NCBI RefSeq assembly: GCF_000524195.1 | Contig: NW_020170528.1 | Location: forward strand, 87,157 to 151,156 | DNA from: Echinococcus granulosus | Taxonomy: Eukaryota > Platyhelminthes > Cestoda > Cyclophyllidea > Taeniidae | Direction: 5' to 3' | DNA: 64,000 bases | Shown: one piece after another, positions 12,601 to 23,968 of the stretch | Layout of the letters: every line of letters starts with the position of its first letter | How positions within the stretch are numbered: the stretch's first letter is position 1 | Notes under the pieces: generated by a model | What the model was told of the DNA's origin: nothing | The model's input: only the letters and a program-made list of their open reading frames with translations | Database searches by the model: none | Position numbers and translations under genes: made by a program

Positions 12601-15600
12601 GAGGAATGAATTCCCTTAGCCTCCGAATCGTGCTTTATTGAGAAATCGTTGAAATACACAGAAATAATGCGGATGTTCATAGAACTTTGCTATCCCTAAA
12701 ATTGAAGCCTTTCCGCGTTCATGAGCAACAGGGGGTTGGGACTTAACTGAAATTTGCTATTCAACAACAGCCATGATATCGGGACAAAAAACACACCATA
12801 CAAATACGCCTCTGTGTATTGCCACGTTCTAGTACCTCTATATCTACTAGGCTAAAAACGGTTTTCATGCCTGATCAGTCATTCCATTTTCGAGTCTTAT
12901 AGAAAAAGCATTCACTTAATACAAACTTTCACCTTTTATCTCCCCCCCCCCCCCGACTGTGCTAAACTAACGATTTTGATGTGGAAGTCAACCGCAGGAA
13001 TGGTTAAGAAGCATACAACGATGATTAGGTCAAAATTCCATCAGAAAATACAATTATATTGCCTTATTCAACGTCTACTTATGCATAATCAAAGTGCTAC
13101 GGTACAGTGTGCATCAAACATCCGCATTAGGTTTGAAGTGGTGAAATACCAGACGGTCGAATAGGCAGGATGAAATAAAACAAGACAAAGATAGCATGCC
13201 AATGCCATTTACCTTAGTCTAGCCAGCCCCAACCTGTCTACAAATCCATGCCACGTTTATAAATAGCTAAATCCAACACCTCATCCACCATCTCCACCGT
13301 CGCTCCTTCTCCTCCCCCCAACCCCGGACCTCTGCTGGTATTACCAAAATACACCAAATAATTATATATGCATGAAAGGCCAATTGGCCACCGGCATTCC
13401 TATCATTTTGCAAGACAAGGTGGTAGACAATCAATTTCCGAATAGACTCACCTCCAGAGAGGACACAGAGAACGATGTAGAGACCAATAGCATCCTTGGA
13501 TCTAAGAAAGGGTAGACCACCGGGGGTGGCTGGAGTAGTCTCTCCTGGTGGTGGGGCATAGGGGTCTTTGGCGACCCATAGCTGGGCAACAGGGAGGGGT
13601 AAGTCGACCGATTTTGTGTCCAATGCGGCTTTCAAAGTGTGCGCCGCTTGATCAATGGATTCGTAGATCTCTCCGGGACTGGCTTGAAAGCCTTCAGGCA
13701 AGAGATCGATTACAAAAGTGACCTGAAAAGGAATAAGTTCTTATAACATTTCAGTAGAATGTTCCTCGAGGCTTTGAGTGTGGTTAGACACTCACTCGGG
13801 TACGTCTACCATCATCCACATCAAGAATGACGGGTTGTTGAGTTTTCTCGTCAATAGCAGGACGAACAACAGCACGGAGAAGGTCTGCAACATGAGCCAG
13901 AATTGTCCTCTCCAGTGTGGAATAGGTGGATTTATCAGTGTTCAGAATGAGGCCTATGTAACCGGTTCGGATATTGTCAACTTGGGGAGAAAGGGGATCA
14001 ATAGTGGCCAAGCAGTCGCCACCGTCAAAGCCACAAACTGGGACGTTACACTCCGGTTGACAGACACCGTCACCGTAGACAGATGTGCAGTGCTGCTCCG
14101 AGGGACAGGTTGACCTGCAAGGGTAAAAACGCTACTCATTAGCAATGAGTACCGATTGATGAGGGTGATGATTAGCATTTGATAGGGGGTTAAAAGATCA
14201 GCGGACCGCACCACACCGCATCACAAAATGAAAATTCCACAGCACGCATCTGCCTAATTAGGCATCCACGAAGGGGCTGAATATTCCCACGTTTTCGCGA
14301 TTTACAACATCTTTCAGTAAAAGTAATAAAAACCACCAAGCAGGAACACACTAGCTTGATCGACTTGCAGTGACACTAGCGCCCCCTATGTGTGTGCCAT
14401 TCAAAAAGGGAGAATTTATCACTCAATAGATCATGTACTTTGCAATTTTTAGGGAATCGACACAACAGTAGAGCGTCAAGCGAAGTAGTCGAGTCTTCGA
14501 ACCAAGTCCAATTTGGGCGGGATACGCAGATCTTCAAGCGCTCGTTTTAAGTTGGTGAATGACCAATTAACCGAACATCTATGAACCTGCTCTTTAGCTA
14601 AATGATGGTGTAAACTTCTTTTGAATAATGAATTAGCTTCTTCTACTTTTTATAAAGCACAGACCAAAACATTCCGACTGCCTCTAGGACAGCACTATTA
14701 AGCGAATCATAGGAGAACGGTCAAACTGTGATAAAATTATGCACACTTTTTACATCTTAAGAGATAAAAACAGTTCTCTGGGTCTACAATGGGCCTGTCA
14801 GTGTTAAATAATCCATAGGAGCACCTTTAAAGCACTGGTATTTACCTAATAAAAGGAGCATGTGACTTCCCCTCCATCTCGCATTTTGGAATGACTATTT
14901 ACGCTTTTTTGCAAAAAAATCGCTCAAAGGTGATTTTCTAGACACTTGCTTATTTCCCTACCGACCCATGATCTTAACTTTTTGATCGCACTGATAGCTG
15001 AAGTTCTAGCGTGTTTGCAAGAGACTCCAGTAACCTAGTAACAACGTTGGCAATCTCGAAGGTAGTAAAATGAAGGTGTTACATCAAATCACTCCCACTA
15101 ATTTTTGATCAGCGTAGAACCAAGGCATAACATCGTCACCAAATGAGCAGCAATGTCTCGAAATGTGACTATCTCTGTGAGAAATAAGTAGTGGATAAAT
15201 GAGCAGCCAGTCGGTAGTTTAGTAGATGAGCGATTTTAAGTAGATGTGCACGCACAAAAGCCTGTTGTTTGACGGGCATGCGAAATAACAGTACACTGTC
15301 CAAATACCACCTTCGACTAGTTTATTTTCGAACATAAGAAATGCTTTATGAATACACAAGAAGCCGTGTGAAAATAGACGTGTTTGCACTGCCTGCCTGC
15401 TTTCCCGCCTATCCATCTTTCCCAAACAATCAGGATTATCTTCCCTTTGTACTGGGGTATTCATTTGAAAAAAGTTACAGATCTGATCACACGCAGTACC
15501 TCTCCCTAAGTAACGTTTTCACATGGTTGAAACGCGCCTTAAATTCGCCCTTCCGCCTGTACTCCCATAGATCTTTACCGGCGTCACTACCTTCATAGAA

Positions 15601-18600
15601 CAAACACAAAAGGGCAGTGAAAACCATTCACGAACATATAAACATTTTGCATTCACTTATCAACAAAACTTCTTGACCAATTCCGCCACGAATCAAGTGA
15701 CTTTTTGTCAGAAGAAATGACAAAATTCTGCCTTAAACTTCAAAAGTATCCTCCAAATTTGATGTTCCTTTGTTAAAGAAAGGTTCACAGTTGGCTGTAA
15801 TTTTTTAGCCACACGTTTTAGGGTTTGGTTACATCGCAGACAAAGTGAGTTACCTACCTAGAATGCAGTTTTTGCTCTGTCGAAGAGACTTTTAAGTTGA
15901 CCGGGAATCAATTCCAGAAAACACCATTCGTCCACATGGTTGCATCCTCATTTCTTCCGTTAGCACGATCACCATTGGACTTCATGAGCGACTCCACGGG
16001 ATAAACTTTACAACATGGATGATGCAATGACTCTACTTGCCCAAACACGCTTTGGAAAGCACACTACAAGGGCAGGCGATTTACTGGAAGTAGTCGACTA
16101 CCAGTCGATAGTCCTCACTGTTTTCAATGAAAATTTAGAGTCTTGTATATCTTGAACCGCTAAGTGATTTAAAAGTATGATTAGATGAAAGCAAAATAGG
16201 GCCAATCCATAAAAAAGAAAACAGTGTTAGACGACCGACTAAATAGCACTATAATTATTGGGTTTACGAGTAGTAAGCAAACGCATCTTTGAATAAAGAC
16301 TGGGTACATGCAAAACGAAGAAAAAAAACAGGTTAGAGCATCATTCAGGCATTCTTACCCGGCATCCGTACAATCGAATCCATCGTAGAAACAGCTTGCT
16401 ATCGCACACTCGTAATCACAGACGCCATCGCGATACCGTTCGACGCAGGTCGGTTGGCCGACTCCAAAATCCACTTTTGTCGCCTCAAGGCAGTCAATCC
16501 ATTCTCTGCAGGCATTCAACTGTCCCTGATTAAAGCAACCAGCTTGGATGCACCGTCCAGAACAGGTTCCATTAGTCTCATCAGGATTGGGGCAGCCCAG
16601 CAGCACACAGTGCTCTTCCAGGTCGTTTTGAGCATCGCGTTTCTTATTTGATTGGTTGGAAGGGGCCTGATTGATTGGTTGTTCGCATAGGACTCCCTCA
16701 AAGCCTACAAAACCAAACGATTTAAAAATGGCATTTTAGATATCATTTCCCTTTAAAATATCATATCATGGCTATGCTCTTAAGAAGAAAAAGGGAGCAG
16801 GAAGTGCTTTGGATGTGGCAAGAGGCGAATTTTCCACGTTTCAAGACCTTTTCTTTTGCCAAGAAATTTTGCTGACGCATTCCAACTTTGTGATCGCGAT
16901 GTAAGGGCTTGTGGGGTCAAAATGGTTGTAAGGAACAGATAAGACGACAATTTTACTGTTTTGCTTACAATAAATAATCGTCCGAAACATTTAGGAACGG
17001 AGAATATGTAGCCACGCAGATTTAGAAGTGAATGTATTTTGACCATAGAAATAGGTCTTATTAACGAGATTTTAACTAAAATCCAGTAGTATCACTTTAA
17101 ATGCATATACGATTTTGTTATTTGACCTTTAAGGCAGCATTATGAGCCTGGCTTGTGATCCAGTCTCCCTTCCACGCCTATAATATAGTCACAGTTCTCA
17201 GACCCCACATTTGTAGCATATTTACCTCAAAAATGGCAATGCCCTCGATTTTTACTAATTAGATAAAACAGCGAAGCGCCATAGATGGAAGGCATCCACT
17301 GTCGGTAGATGAGTCTATAGAGACATAAAGAAAGAGCGCCGAGTAGGAGCGCTGAATGCAAAATTCAATCGCATAGAGAGCTGTGTAGGGTGGTATTCGC
17401 TTCAAAGACACATGTAACGACGTAGGTCTATGTAGTCTGCCACTCAAGCGCTATAGACCATACCCCTAAAGCACTCAGCAGTAATAAATTATTTTGCTAG
17501 CAAAGCCCACCTTCAGGACAATGGCATTCATAGTGATCACCCATTCCAACGCACTGGGCACCATTTTGACACTGGTGATGTAGGCAGACATCGAAGGGAC
17601 GGTCACAGAAGACACCCATCCAACCAGGATCACAGTTGCACCGAAAGCCCGAGATTCGGGAGGCCGTCTTAGTCTGGTTCTGTACACGAGTTTCGAAGAC
17701 CTCGTAAAGTGTTTCGCAGGTACCATGTCGACATTGATTATGCGCCGATTCACAGGGCATTTTGGGCTGAAGATTGTAAACAGGAAGGATTACTGGCTGA
17801 TGATCCGTCAGTGTCTCGTCTTTAACTGTTTTTTTAACGTCTCGATGTCGATTTATTTGACAGAGAGCTTAATGCGGTAATAAGGGCATGCGATACGGTC
17901 TGCTTGGTTACTTCTAGACGAAGGCACCTAAATTCATCTAGAAATTTATGAGTGTTTTAAGCTACGCCTTTTAAAAGTAAGAGAGATTGAAAAAGATAAT
18001 CTGTGTCTAGATCAGAATATACCCTGGAGAGATTACCTACCTTCACTTCGGATCATACTGTGCTCACCTGTATTTATTTAAACTTACAAGTACAAGGGAT
18101 TTTACAGAAATATACTAGATTGTTTTTTCCAAATTATAGTCGAACTTTACTGTCCCTAACACCTGTAGTCTAACGTTTTTAAAACGCCTATGAATACTGA
18201 TGCTTCTTACAGCTTTTGACAAAGCATCCACTGGGAATTATTCAATCCAACACCACTTTTATTTTATTAGATCCGAATACCTATGGAAATGTATATGGTT
18301 TTCCGTGCATGTCAATGCAGATACTTGTTAAATGACATGTGAAATAAATGCTTTTGTTTACATGAAGCAGGTATCGGTCCATCAGTAATGTACTCCAAAT
18401 TGTGTTCTCCACGATGTCCTTATTATTGTTAACCCTCATCAACACACAGCGGTGGTTCAACCCTAAGCGTGTGATCTAATGTTCGGCTCCAAAGCTGCAG
18501 AATCTGTCTTCGCATATATCATATAGAGAATGTTCAGTATACGGTACTTGTCTTCATCTACATCAACTGACAAGGGTAAGAAAGTCGTGGTGGAAGTTAC

Positions 18601-21447
18601 TCACCCTAATGTGTCCCAACCAGATGGCGACTAATAAGCTTCACTTCACTACTTCCACTTATATTATGGAAACGTGGAATGCGTTTTTGATTGTCAGCCG
18701 ACTTACTGATATGTGATGGGAAGCGGTTTCGGTATTCCAATATTTGTGAAGTGAACGGTGACAGTCGTAGACGCCTCTCTACCCTCCCCCCTCCCCCCAA
18801 ATGATCCAATCAGTGATGCCCACCTCATACTGGATTCCGCACACTCAGCATATTCCACGTCACTTTTTTGGGTTGTTCCAACTCCTCAAGATTCATTCCA
18901 ACATCACTGCCTCCTTGTTTAACTATTGCGTATCAGGCGGATAAGGCCAAAGGTGAAGCGGACCTAAGAAGCATCAAGATGAACCACTTTCCGTGGACAC
19001 AATCAATTTTTTTTCTTGCAAGGATTAATTTCCTTTGCGTGAACTTTTACTTGTTTATCGTTAAATAGTCCTCGCAGGTGACGTTGTTCGCGCTTCGGGT
19101 CAAATAGGGTCCAAGAAGAATACATAGAAAGGTGTCATGGTTGGAGTTGATGCAACGACACCAGTAGAGGCAAGTTTGGCCAAATCTTGTATTCTATTAC
19201 ATCACACCCGCTTTTCATCAACAAACTAGGTTAAGCTTCTGATATTCACTAAATGGTAAACTTACTTAACGTAAGGAATGCCTCAGTGGTAATCTAAGCA
19301 AGCCTGGAATGGACAAAATAAACTCAAATCCCCTCCCAGTCACGAATGAAACGCATTCTTCTTTCTAAAGTTAAAAAACCACATGTACAACGAAATGGAG
19401 CAACGCAGCGGCAGTAGTGGAAGCTGAGGAAATCAATGCAAACACACAAATACACATTCACCCACGAACTACCTAGGTATGCATTAAACTGACATTTAAC
19501 GGTAGAATGCCTAGTGAACGTGTGGAGGAAGGAGGGTAAGAGTGGTGGAGAAAGGGTGGAAAACAATGACAAGCGGCGAGATAGGCCAAAACAAGACAAT
19601 GGGACTTGCTTTTTCACAGTTCTGGCCCTCATACCAACGCGGACAAATGCACTGGTAGACACCGAGAGGAGAGGAGTCGCAACGCCCATTGTTTTGACAC
19701 GGTGAGTCCAAACACGGGTCTCGGAATTCGCACTTTTGACCTAAAGAGTAGAGTATGTTTTCCAGGTGAGTCAGAGATGGAGAGAAAATGTGGAAAGATG
19801 TGGAGTGCTGGCTGGATCCACATTGGAATATGGATAAATCCGAAGTTTTTAGATGAGCCTAAAGTAAATAAATAGATGAGTGGAATAGATGAGCAACATG
19901 GAGTAGCATATGTGAATGCTGGAAGGATAAAAGAAGCTTAATCTCTGGTGTACCAACTCAGAGTTCCTAAGCTAAACTGTGAAGTTATGAAGCAACGGAT
20001 TGATTGTTGCCTTAAATGATTGAAACAGAAAGAAGCCTCAATCCACGCTTTGCCTTCAGTCAATTGTATGGCTGCCTCTCCACTCATTCCCAATTACGTG
20101 TCTTCGCTCGGTGCCATAATTCTGCGCAATCATCTTGAGAATGGAAGCTGGAAGCCGGTAACAGTAGACTGTCATACTCAAAATGAATTGGTGGGTGAAG
20201 GAGCACAAGAATCAGCTTTCTCAGACATTTGTGTGTATGAGAACAGAAGCGGAGGTGTGGGAACAGCAGTGCTCCCTGAACCACGCTTTTCTTTGAAAAG
20301 GCCCCTAATCAACTGACAAGGGATTATTGCCACTATTTCTTCATTTGTTTCTTTATTTTTTAATCTCATAAGAATGGGCATCTCTTTTTTGCAGCCAATT
20401 TAGTTAAATCGCCTGTGATTTTGTGTGAGAAAATTCTTTAAACAGAAATGACGATTGATAGAGGCCTTCCGTGTATCAGTAGCTTTGAACAAGGGACTAG
20501 CTCTGAGGTGGCATCAAAGGCCTCTCTTAAGCACCAGCCTACCGCTTAAAGCCACGCCGCTATCAGACTGGTCCAAGTTTGTACGTCTTGCTGGAGAAAG
20601 CATCAAAATTCTTGTTGATTCGCGCCTTGTGAACTTACTTTCATCCAATGGATGGATGGACGTCTACTCATTGGAGAGTAATGAGGAGAATGAGATGTTT
20701 GCTGTCACCACAATTGTGAAAAAAGGTTTCCTTCCGAAAATACTAATTCATTAATAACGTTCTGCCAAAATAAGCTGATAAAAAGAATATTTACTGTGGC
20801 CTCTTCCGCCACCTTTTCTACTAACCTCAGTGTATCCCACTTAAGTTACACAACTTGCCAGATAAACACAATAAGCTGATGTCATTTATGAAGACCGGAG
20901 AATGCAACTTGGCTTCTCACTCATTCATACAAAAGAATTGTATTGTCTCAGCCTCAATTTTCTTAGCAAGTGTCAACTACTTAACTCGAGAAGAGAGGGT
21001 AGCATTCCACAAATACCATAGAAGCTCAATAGTCATCGAAGGCATCCTTAGTCTAGTTTGGGAAACACATGTATGACCTCCCTCTGCTATAAAAAGAACC
21101 GCCTGCCCGTCTTAAAGTCATCGATCCTCTAAAATGTGTACTTTCGCAAACCACTACTCATGGGTTAAATAAGTAGCATTAAAAGCAGAACTCACCAATA
21201 AAGCCTTCGCTGCAGTGACAGACGAATTGTGCATTGGGTCGATCCTCGCATTGCCCACCATTGAGGCAGGGATTGCCCTTACAATCGTCCACATTGACAG
21301 TGCAGTTGACACCCTCCCACCCAAAAGGGCAGTCGCACTCATAAGGCAGAAGGTTTTGCGGTTCAAAGTAGATGCTCTGGGGAACCACTCGCTCTCGACA
21401 TGTCGCACCGTTCTTACAGGGTTGTGCATCGCACGCGTTGGCAGCGT
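7708..21447 (-). CDS. Notch: Notch receptor, 3' eight exons (5' end not identified)
   Basis: Single-pass receptor of the Notch pathway: ligand binding outside, proteolytic release of an intracellular ankyrin fragment that co-activates CSL transcription factors in the nucleus. Exons in order on the minus strand: 21447-21196, 19740-19610, 17766-17511, 16704-16359, 14114-13796, 13722-13452, 10714-10425, 9615-7708. All junction phases agree and give about 1,257 codons ending in TAA. The order of modules is diagnostic: five EGF repeats, three LNR repeats, heterodimerisation region, transmembrane helix, RAM segment with a W-S-P-P core, ankyrin repeats, Gln/Pro/Ser-rich tail. The first exon found starts inside a codon, so at least one upstream exon with the signal peptide is missing. 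The intron 19609-17767 has a GC donor. Long introns (up to 2.7 kb) alternate with a 73-bp one. The family call is firm; the 5' limit is open. Confidence 0.93.
10425..10714 (-). CDS. Notch: Notch exon: end of transmembrane helix, RAM segment
   Basis: Begins [11 protein letters not shown], then the stop-transfer basic cluster [12 protein letters not shown], then H-G-I-W-S-P-P, the RAM motif that contacts the beta-trefoil domain of CSL proteins. A Gly/Ser linker and a basic K-R-A-R patch (possible nuclear localisation signal) follow. Acceptor after a TTTTGTCCTCCAG tract; donor GTAGGT in phase 0. Confidence 0.9.
12539..12556. repeat. (CA)n microsatellite
   Basis: Nine AC units inside the 2.7-kb Notch intron that splits the transmembrane helix. 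Confidence 0.9.
12942..12954. repeat. Poly-C run
   Basis: Thirteen C in the same large Notch intron. Confidence 0.9.
13452..13722 (-). CDS. Notch: Notch exon: C-terminal heterodimerisation half, start of transmembrane helix
   Basis: Opens with V-T-F-V-I-D, a beta strand of the HD domain, continues through a Pro-rich stretch, and ends with the first half of the membrane helix ([13 protein letters not shown]). Leaves in phase 1 with a GTGAGT donor. The helix is completed by the exon at 10714-10425, so the intron splits the transmembrane segment. Confidence 0.9.
13796..14114 (-). CDS. Notch: Notch exon: LNR-C and N-terminal heterodimerisation half
   Basis: The first third is the third LNR (C-P-S-E-Q-H-C ... 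G-F-D-G-G-D-C). The rest matches the NOD/HD region by position and by pattern ([19 protein letters not shown]). It ends with D-D-G-R-R-T-R at the exon border. R-R-T-R fits a minimal furin-type R-x-x-R site and sits where S1 cleavage lies in other Notch proteins; that role is inference. Followed by a 73-bp intron. Confidence 0.9.
16359..16704 (-). CDS. Notch: Notch exon: end of EGF 5, LNR-A and LNR-B
   Basis: Completes the last EGF, then encodes a hydrophilic linker with an N-K-K-R-D stretch and two Lin12/Notch repeats. The second, starting [11 protein letters not shown], has the conserved spacing and the D-G-F-D-C end that binds calcium. The first repeat is more divergent. LNR modules cover the S2 protease site and keep the receptor off until ligand pulls. 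Enters in phase 1, leaves in phase 2 (GTAAGA donor). Confidence 0.92.
17511..17766 (-). CDS. Notch: Notch exon: fourth and fifth EGF repeats
   Basis: Two EGF modules: the first has a long insert rich in Thr, Arg and Gln between cysteines three and four and a C-N-C-D-P-G-W-M-G closing motif; the second opens P-F-D-V-C and runs into the next exon, which supplies its last cysteine (G-F-E-G-V-L-C). Starts in phase 0 after a pyrimidine-rich acceptor, ends in phase 1 with a GTGGGC donor. Confidence 0.9.
18515..18640. repeat. Divergent copy of the 32.5-33.8 kb repeat
   Basis: Shares an ordered set of short matches with the arms at 32.6-32.75 kb, including a block close to ACTTGTCTTCATCTACATC followed by a GAAGTTACTCACC-like block. 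Lies in a Notch intron. The limits are approximate and the relationship is by eye. Confidence 0.4.
19610..19740 (-). CDS. Notch: Notch exon: third EGF repeat, GC donor
   Basis: A single EGF module with six cysteines (start [12 protein letters not shown], end Y-E-G-Q-N-C). The frame enters in phase 1 from the previous exon. The coding sequence must leave in phase 0 to match the next exon, and at that point the sequence reads AAA then GCAAGT, the consensus of a GC-AG intron. No GT donor in the correct phase lies close by. Confidence 0.88.
21196..21447 (-). CDS. Notch: Notch exon: two EGF-like repeats
   Basis: Encodes two complete EGF modules. The first has an expanded loop between its third and fourth cysteines; the second has the canonical N-P-C-L-N-G-G-x-C core and the V-D-D-C start typical of calcium-binding EGF repeats. 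The exon starts with the last two bases of a codon and ends after the first base (phase 1), with a GTGAGT donor. Phase-1 boundaries are usual for EGF exons. The acceptor is preceded by a pyrimidine-rich tract. The preceding exon must end in phase 1 and was not located with confidence. Confidence 0.92.
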
Positions 21448-23840
21448 CTGAACAGTGGACAGAGAAGAGATGCAACAAAGTGTAAAGCGGTCACGCATTT
21501 TTGCGTCCCTTACCGAGGGTACATTAATCATGCCTTCCCCTTTCTCTCGCTTTCACTGCTCAGGGAGAACAATAGGCCGTTGTAGGAGAGAGTCACTACT
21601 CCTACCACTTCTACTTGTGTGATTAATGCTCCCTTTCTCCCTATCTTTCAATGTGAACGGGCCATTTGCTTTGGTGTTGGCGACTGGTTGGGGCTTTTTT
21701 TATCATCTCAAAGTTGTACTTCCTATATCTCTCCCCTTTTTTCTCTCTTAGAAACGGAAATAAACAAAATTCACATTTTTAGTTTAGCAATAGAGCAGTT
21801 AAAGTGTGTAGGTGAACACATAATTCAAACCGGGACCCCTAAGTTAATTAAGGAAAAGAATGGATTTCTACAAGTGGACACTTCATGTACTTCCTGATAT
21901 GGTCGCCTGTTCTAGCGCTTTACACTGTCGTGCTTAAACAGATTCCCTTAACTATTTGTGGTCATCTTTTCCACAGAACAATTGGTCTCTAAACAATTGG
22001 TCTAAGCGCAATTTTACGACGATTTAGCTATACGTGGACCAGGCGGTCAGGTTTATCTGTTCCACGTGCTAGCTGGATGTTTGCAGTCCTGACTGTTTCG
22101 CCGTGGGCTGGCGACCGCCACGGCTGAGCTCCGCATCACAGTAGCATGTCAGGCAAAATGCAAAATAGAATATCCTCGGGTTTTACGTCCCAGATCATAA
22201 AAGACTTCACCACTTCAAGCTGTTCCATTAATGTGTTCAATCCCATCGGAACTGAAAGCGCTTGGACAGGGTGGCTTCAAAAGGTGTGCGGATGACAAAA
22301 TTGTCACCCAATACAGCCAGAGTAGCATAAGCCTATAAATTTAAAAGCTTCACTATGACTAGAGCCCATCATCGGACCGGAAATTGTTTGAATGAGCTCT
22401 TGACTACCTACCAAGCCATAATTGGAACCTGAGCGGCTAGTAATAAGATTAAAGGGAAGTGGATGTAAAATAAGAAACAAATCTAGAAGAAGAAAGAAGC
22501 CGGACACCTAAAAGCATTTCTCTGTGTCTTGGACTAAAGACTAGTAGCTACCTCCTCAAGCTCTTCCAAGCTCCCGCGAGCAAGTTAAGATGTTAAGTGA
22601 TGGTGGAAATCAGCTCCACAGATTAGCCCTTAACACCAATGACTGGATGAGGTGCTGACTTGCAGTGGGGACAGGGAAAAAGTTGTATCACATCTGATTG
22701 AACAGACTGAGTGCGACTTAACTAAACTAGTGGATTGCGAGGCCTCAGGGCATTTAAAAGGTCCACTACATAACACGCACGCACTTGACAAAGTTCTGTC
22801 AGTAATGAGAGTACCGCCCTTGGTACTTAAATCCGTCTCTTATGTGGTTCCTGCCTACCATCGTAGATAAGGTGGAAAAATCTTATTTTTTAGTGCCTGA
22901 AGACAAGGCTCTTTCTTTCTCAATGGACTCAATGTAAGAATTTACTAATTTATTGTCCATTTTTACCAATGGTGTAATACCGACTGACAGTAAAAAGGCT
23001 CAAAGCCCAGACAGAATCCCCTGCTTACTTGTGGTACAATAAAAAGGATATTTTACCCAAAGTCAGTCACTTTATCAGCTATTGCAGGGAACGATGTTTG
23101 TGTAATGGCACTTACCGGAATTCCGCAGAACAAGCAAATTGTATTTAAAGAAAAGGAAGTTCGAGTTGTATGCCTGCTTTGGGACGCAAAGCTTGTGGTC
23201 CAGACAAGTTATGTAGCCGTGCCACGGTTATTTAGTCCGCATCACTAATTATTTCGATTTTGGGCCTGAAGAGCTCCCAAAACAACGGAAGAATACTTGA
23301 GAAAGCTACTGTGACGTCCACGAAATGGTAGCATAACTGTGGCCAAAAAGTACCACTATCCCAAAATGTCGCAGGCATTTTTCATCCTTCTTGGGTGGAC
23401 ATTGACGACTTATTACCCTTAACTGTCCATGAATTTGTAGTGTAATGAGTCGTCGCTTCACAAAACAATTAATTTGGATGTATTTCAAGGTTACATGGTT
23501 TGTGGCCATTCAAATTTCTTCCATGATGTCTCCTCAACTTGGTTATTACTCCTGACCCTCCGTCTTAATAATTTGCTGCTATTCTGAGTCTTAGTATTCC
23601 ATTCAATCCAACAAATTCAATCGCGATGAGGGCAAACGCATTTTTTTTCAAACATCCTCAATCGTAAACATCTTCTCTGCATACATAGAATGGAACAGAG
23701 CGGAGGCTAGTGTAGAAGTGTTTTGCTAGTAAGCCAACTAGAGAGAAAGGCGGAGGTACTGGCCTTTTTTTCAGTCTTAAATACTACTGATACACGAATG
23801 TTGACGATAACGCCGATGATTAATAAAGACTCTTGCAAAA

Positions 23841-23968
23841 ACGCGTGCGTACAAGTATGCAAACGCGCGCTTACGTACGCACGTAGACATGCACGCACGC
23901 ACGCGAGTTTGCATGACTGTATGTGCACACGCATGCACGCACGCAGGCATGGACGCACTTGTGCATGA
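23841..23968. repeat. Alternating purine-pyrimidine tract (GCAC/GCAT-rich)
   Basis: About 125 bases dominated by degenerate ACGC, GCAC and GCAT units, with long strictly alternating purine-pyrimidine stretches of the type that can adopt Z-DNA. Confidence 0.7.

Noticed and set aside
20020..20754. Two plus-strand frames in a Notch intron
   Set aside because: No recognisable domains, no splice context, ordinary intronic composition.
22280..23040. Possible non-LTR retrotransposon remnant (A-D-D-like and S-P-D-R-I-P-like motifs on the plus strand)
   Set aside because: The two reverse-transcriptase-like motifs occur in the wrong order and in short frames; likely coincidence.
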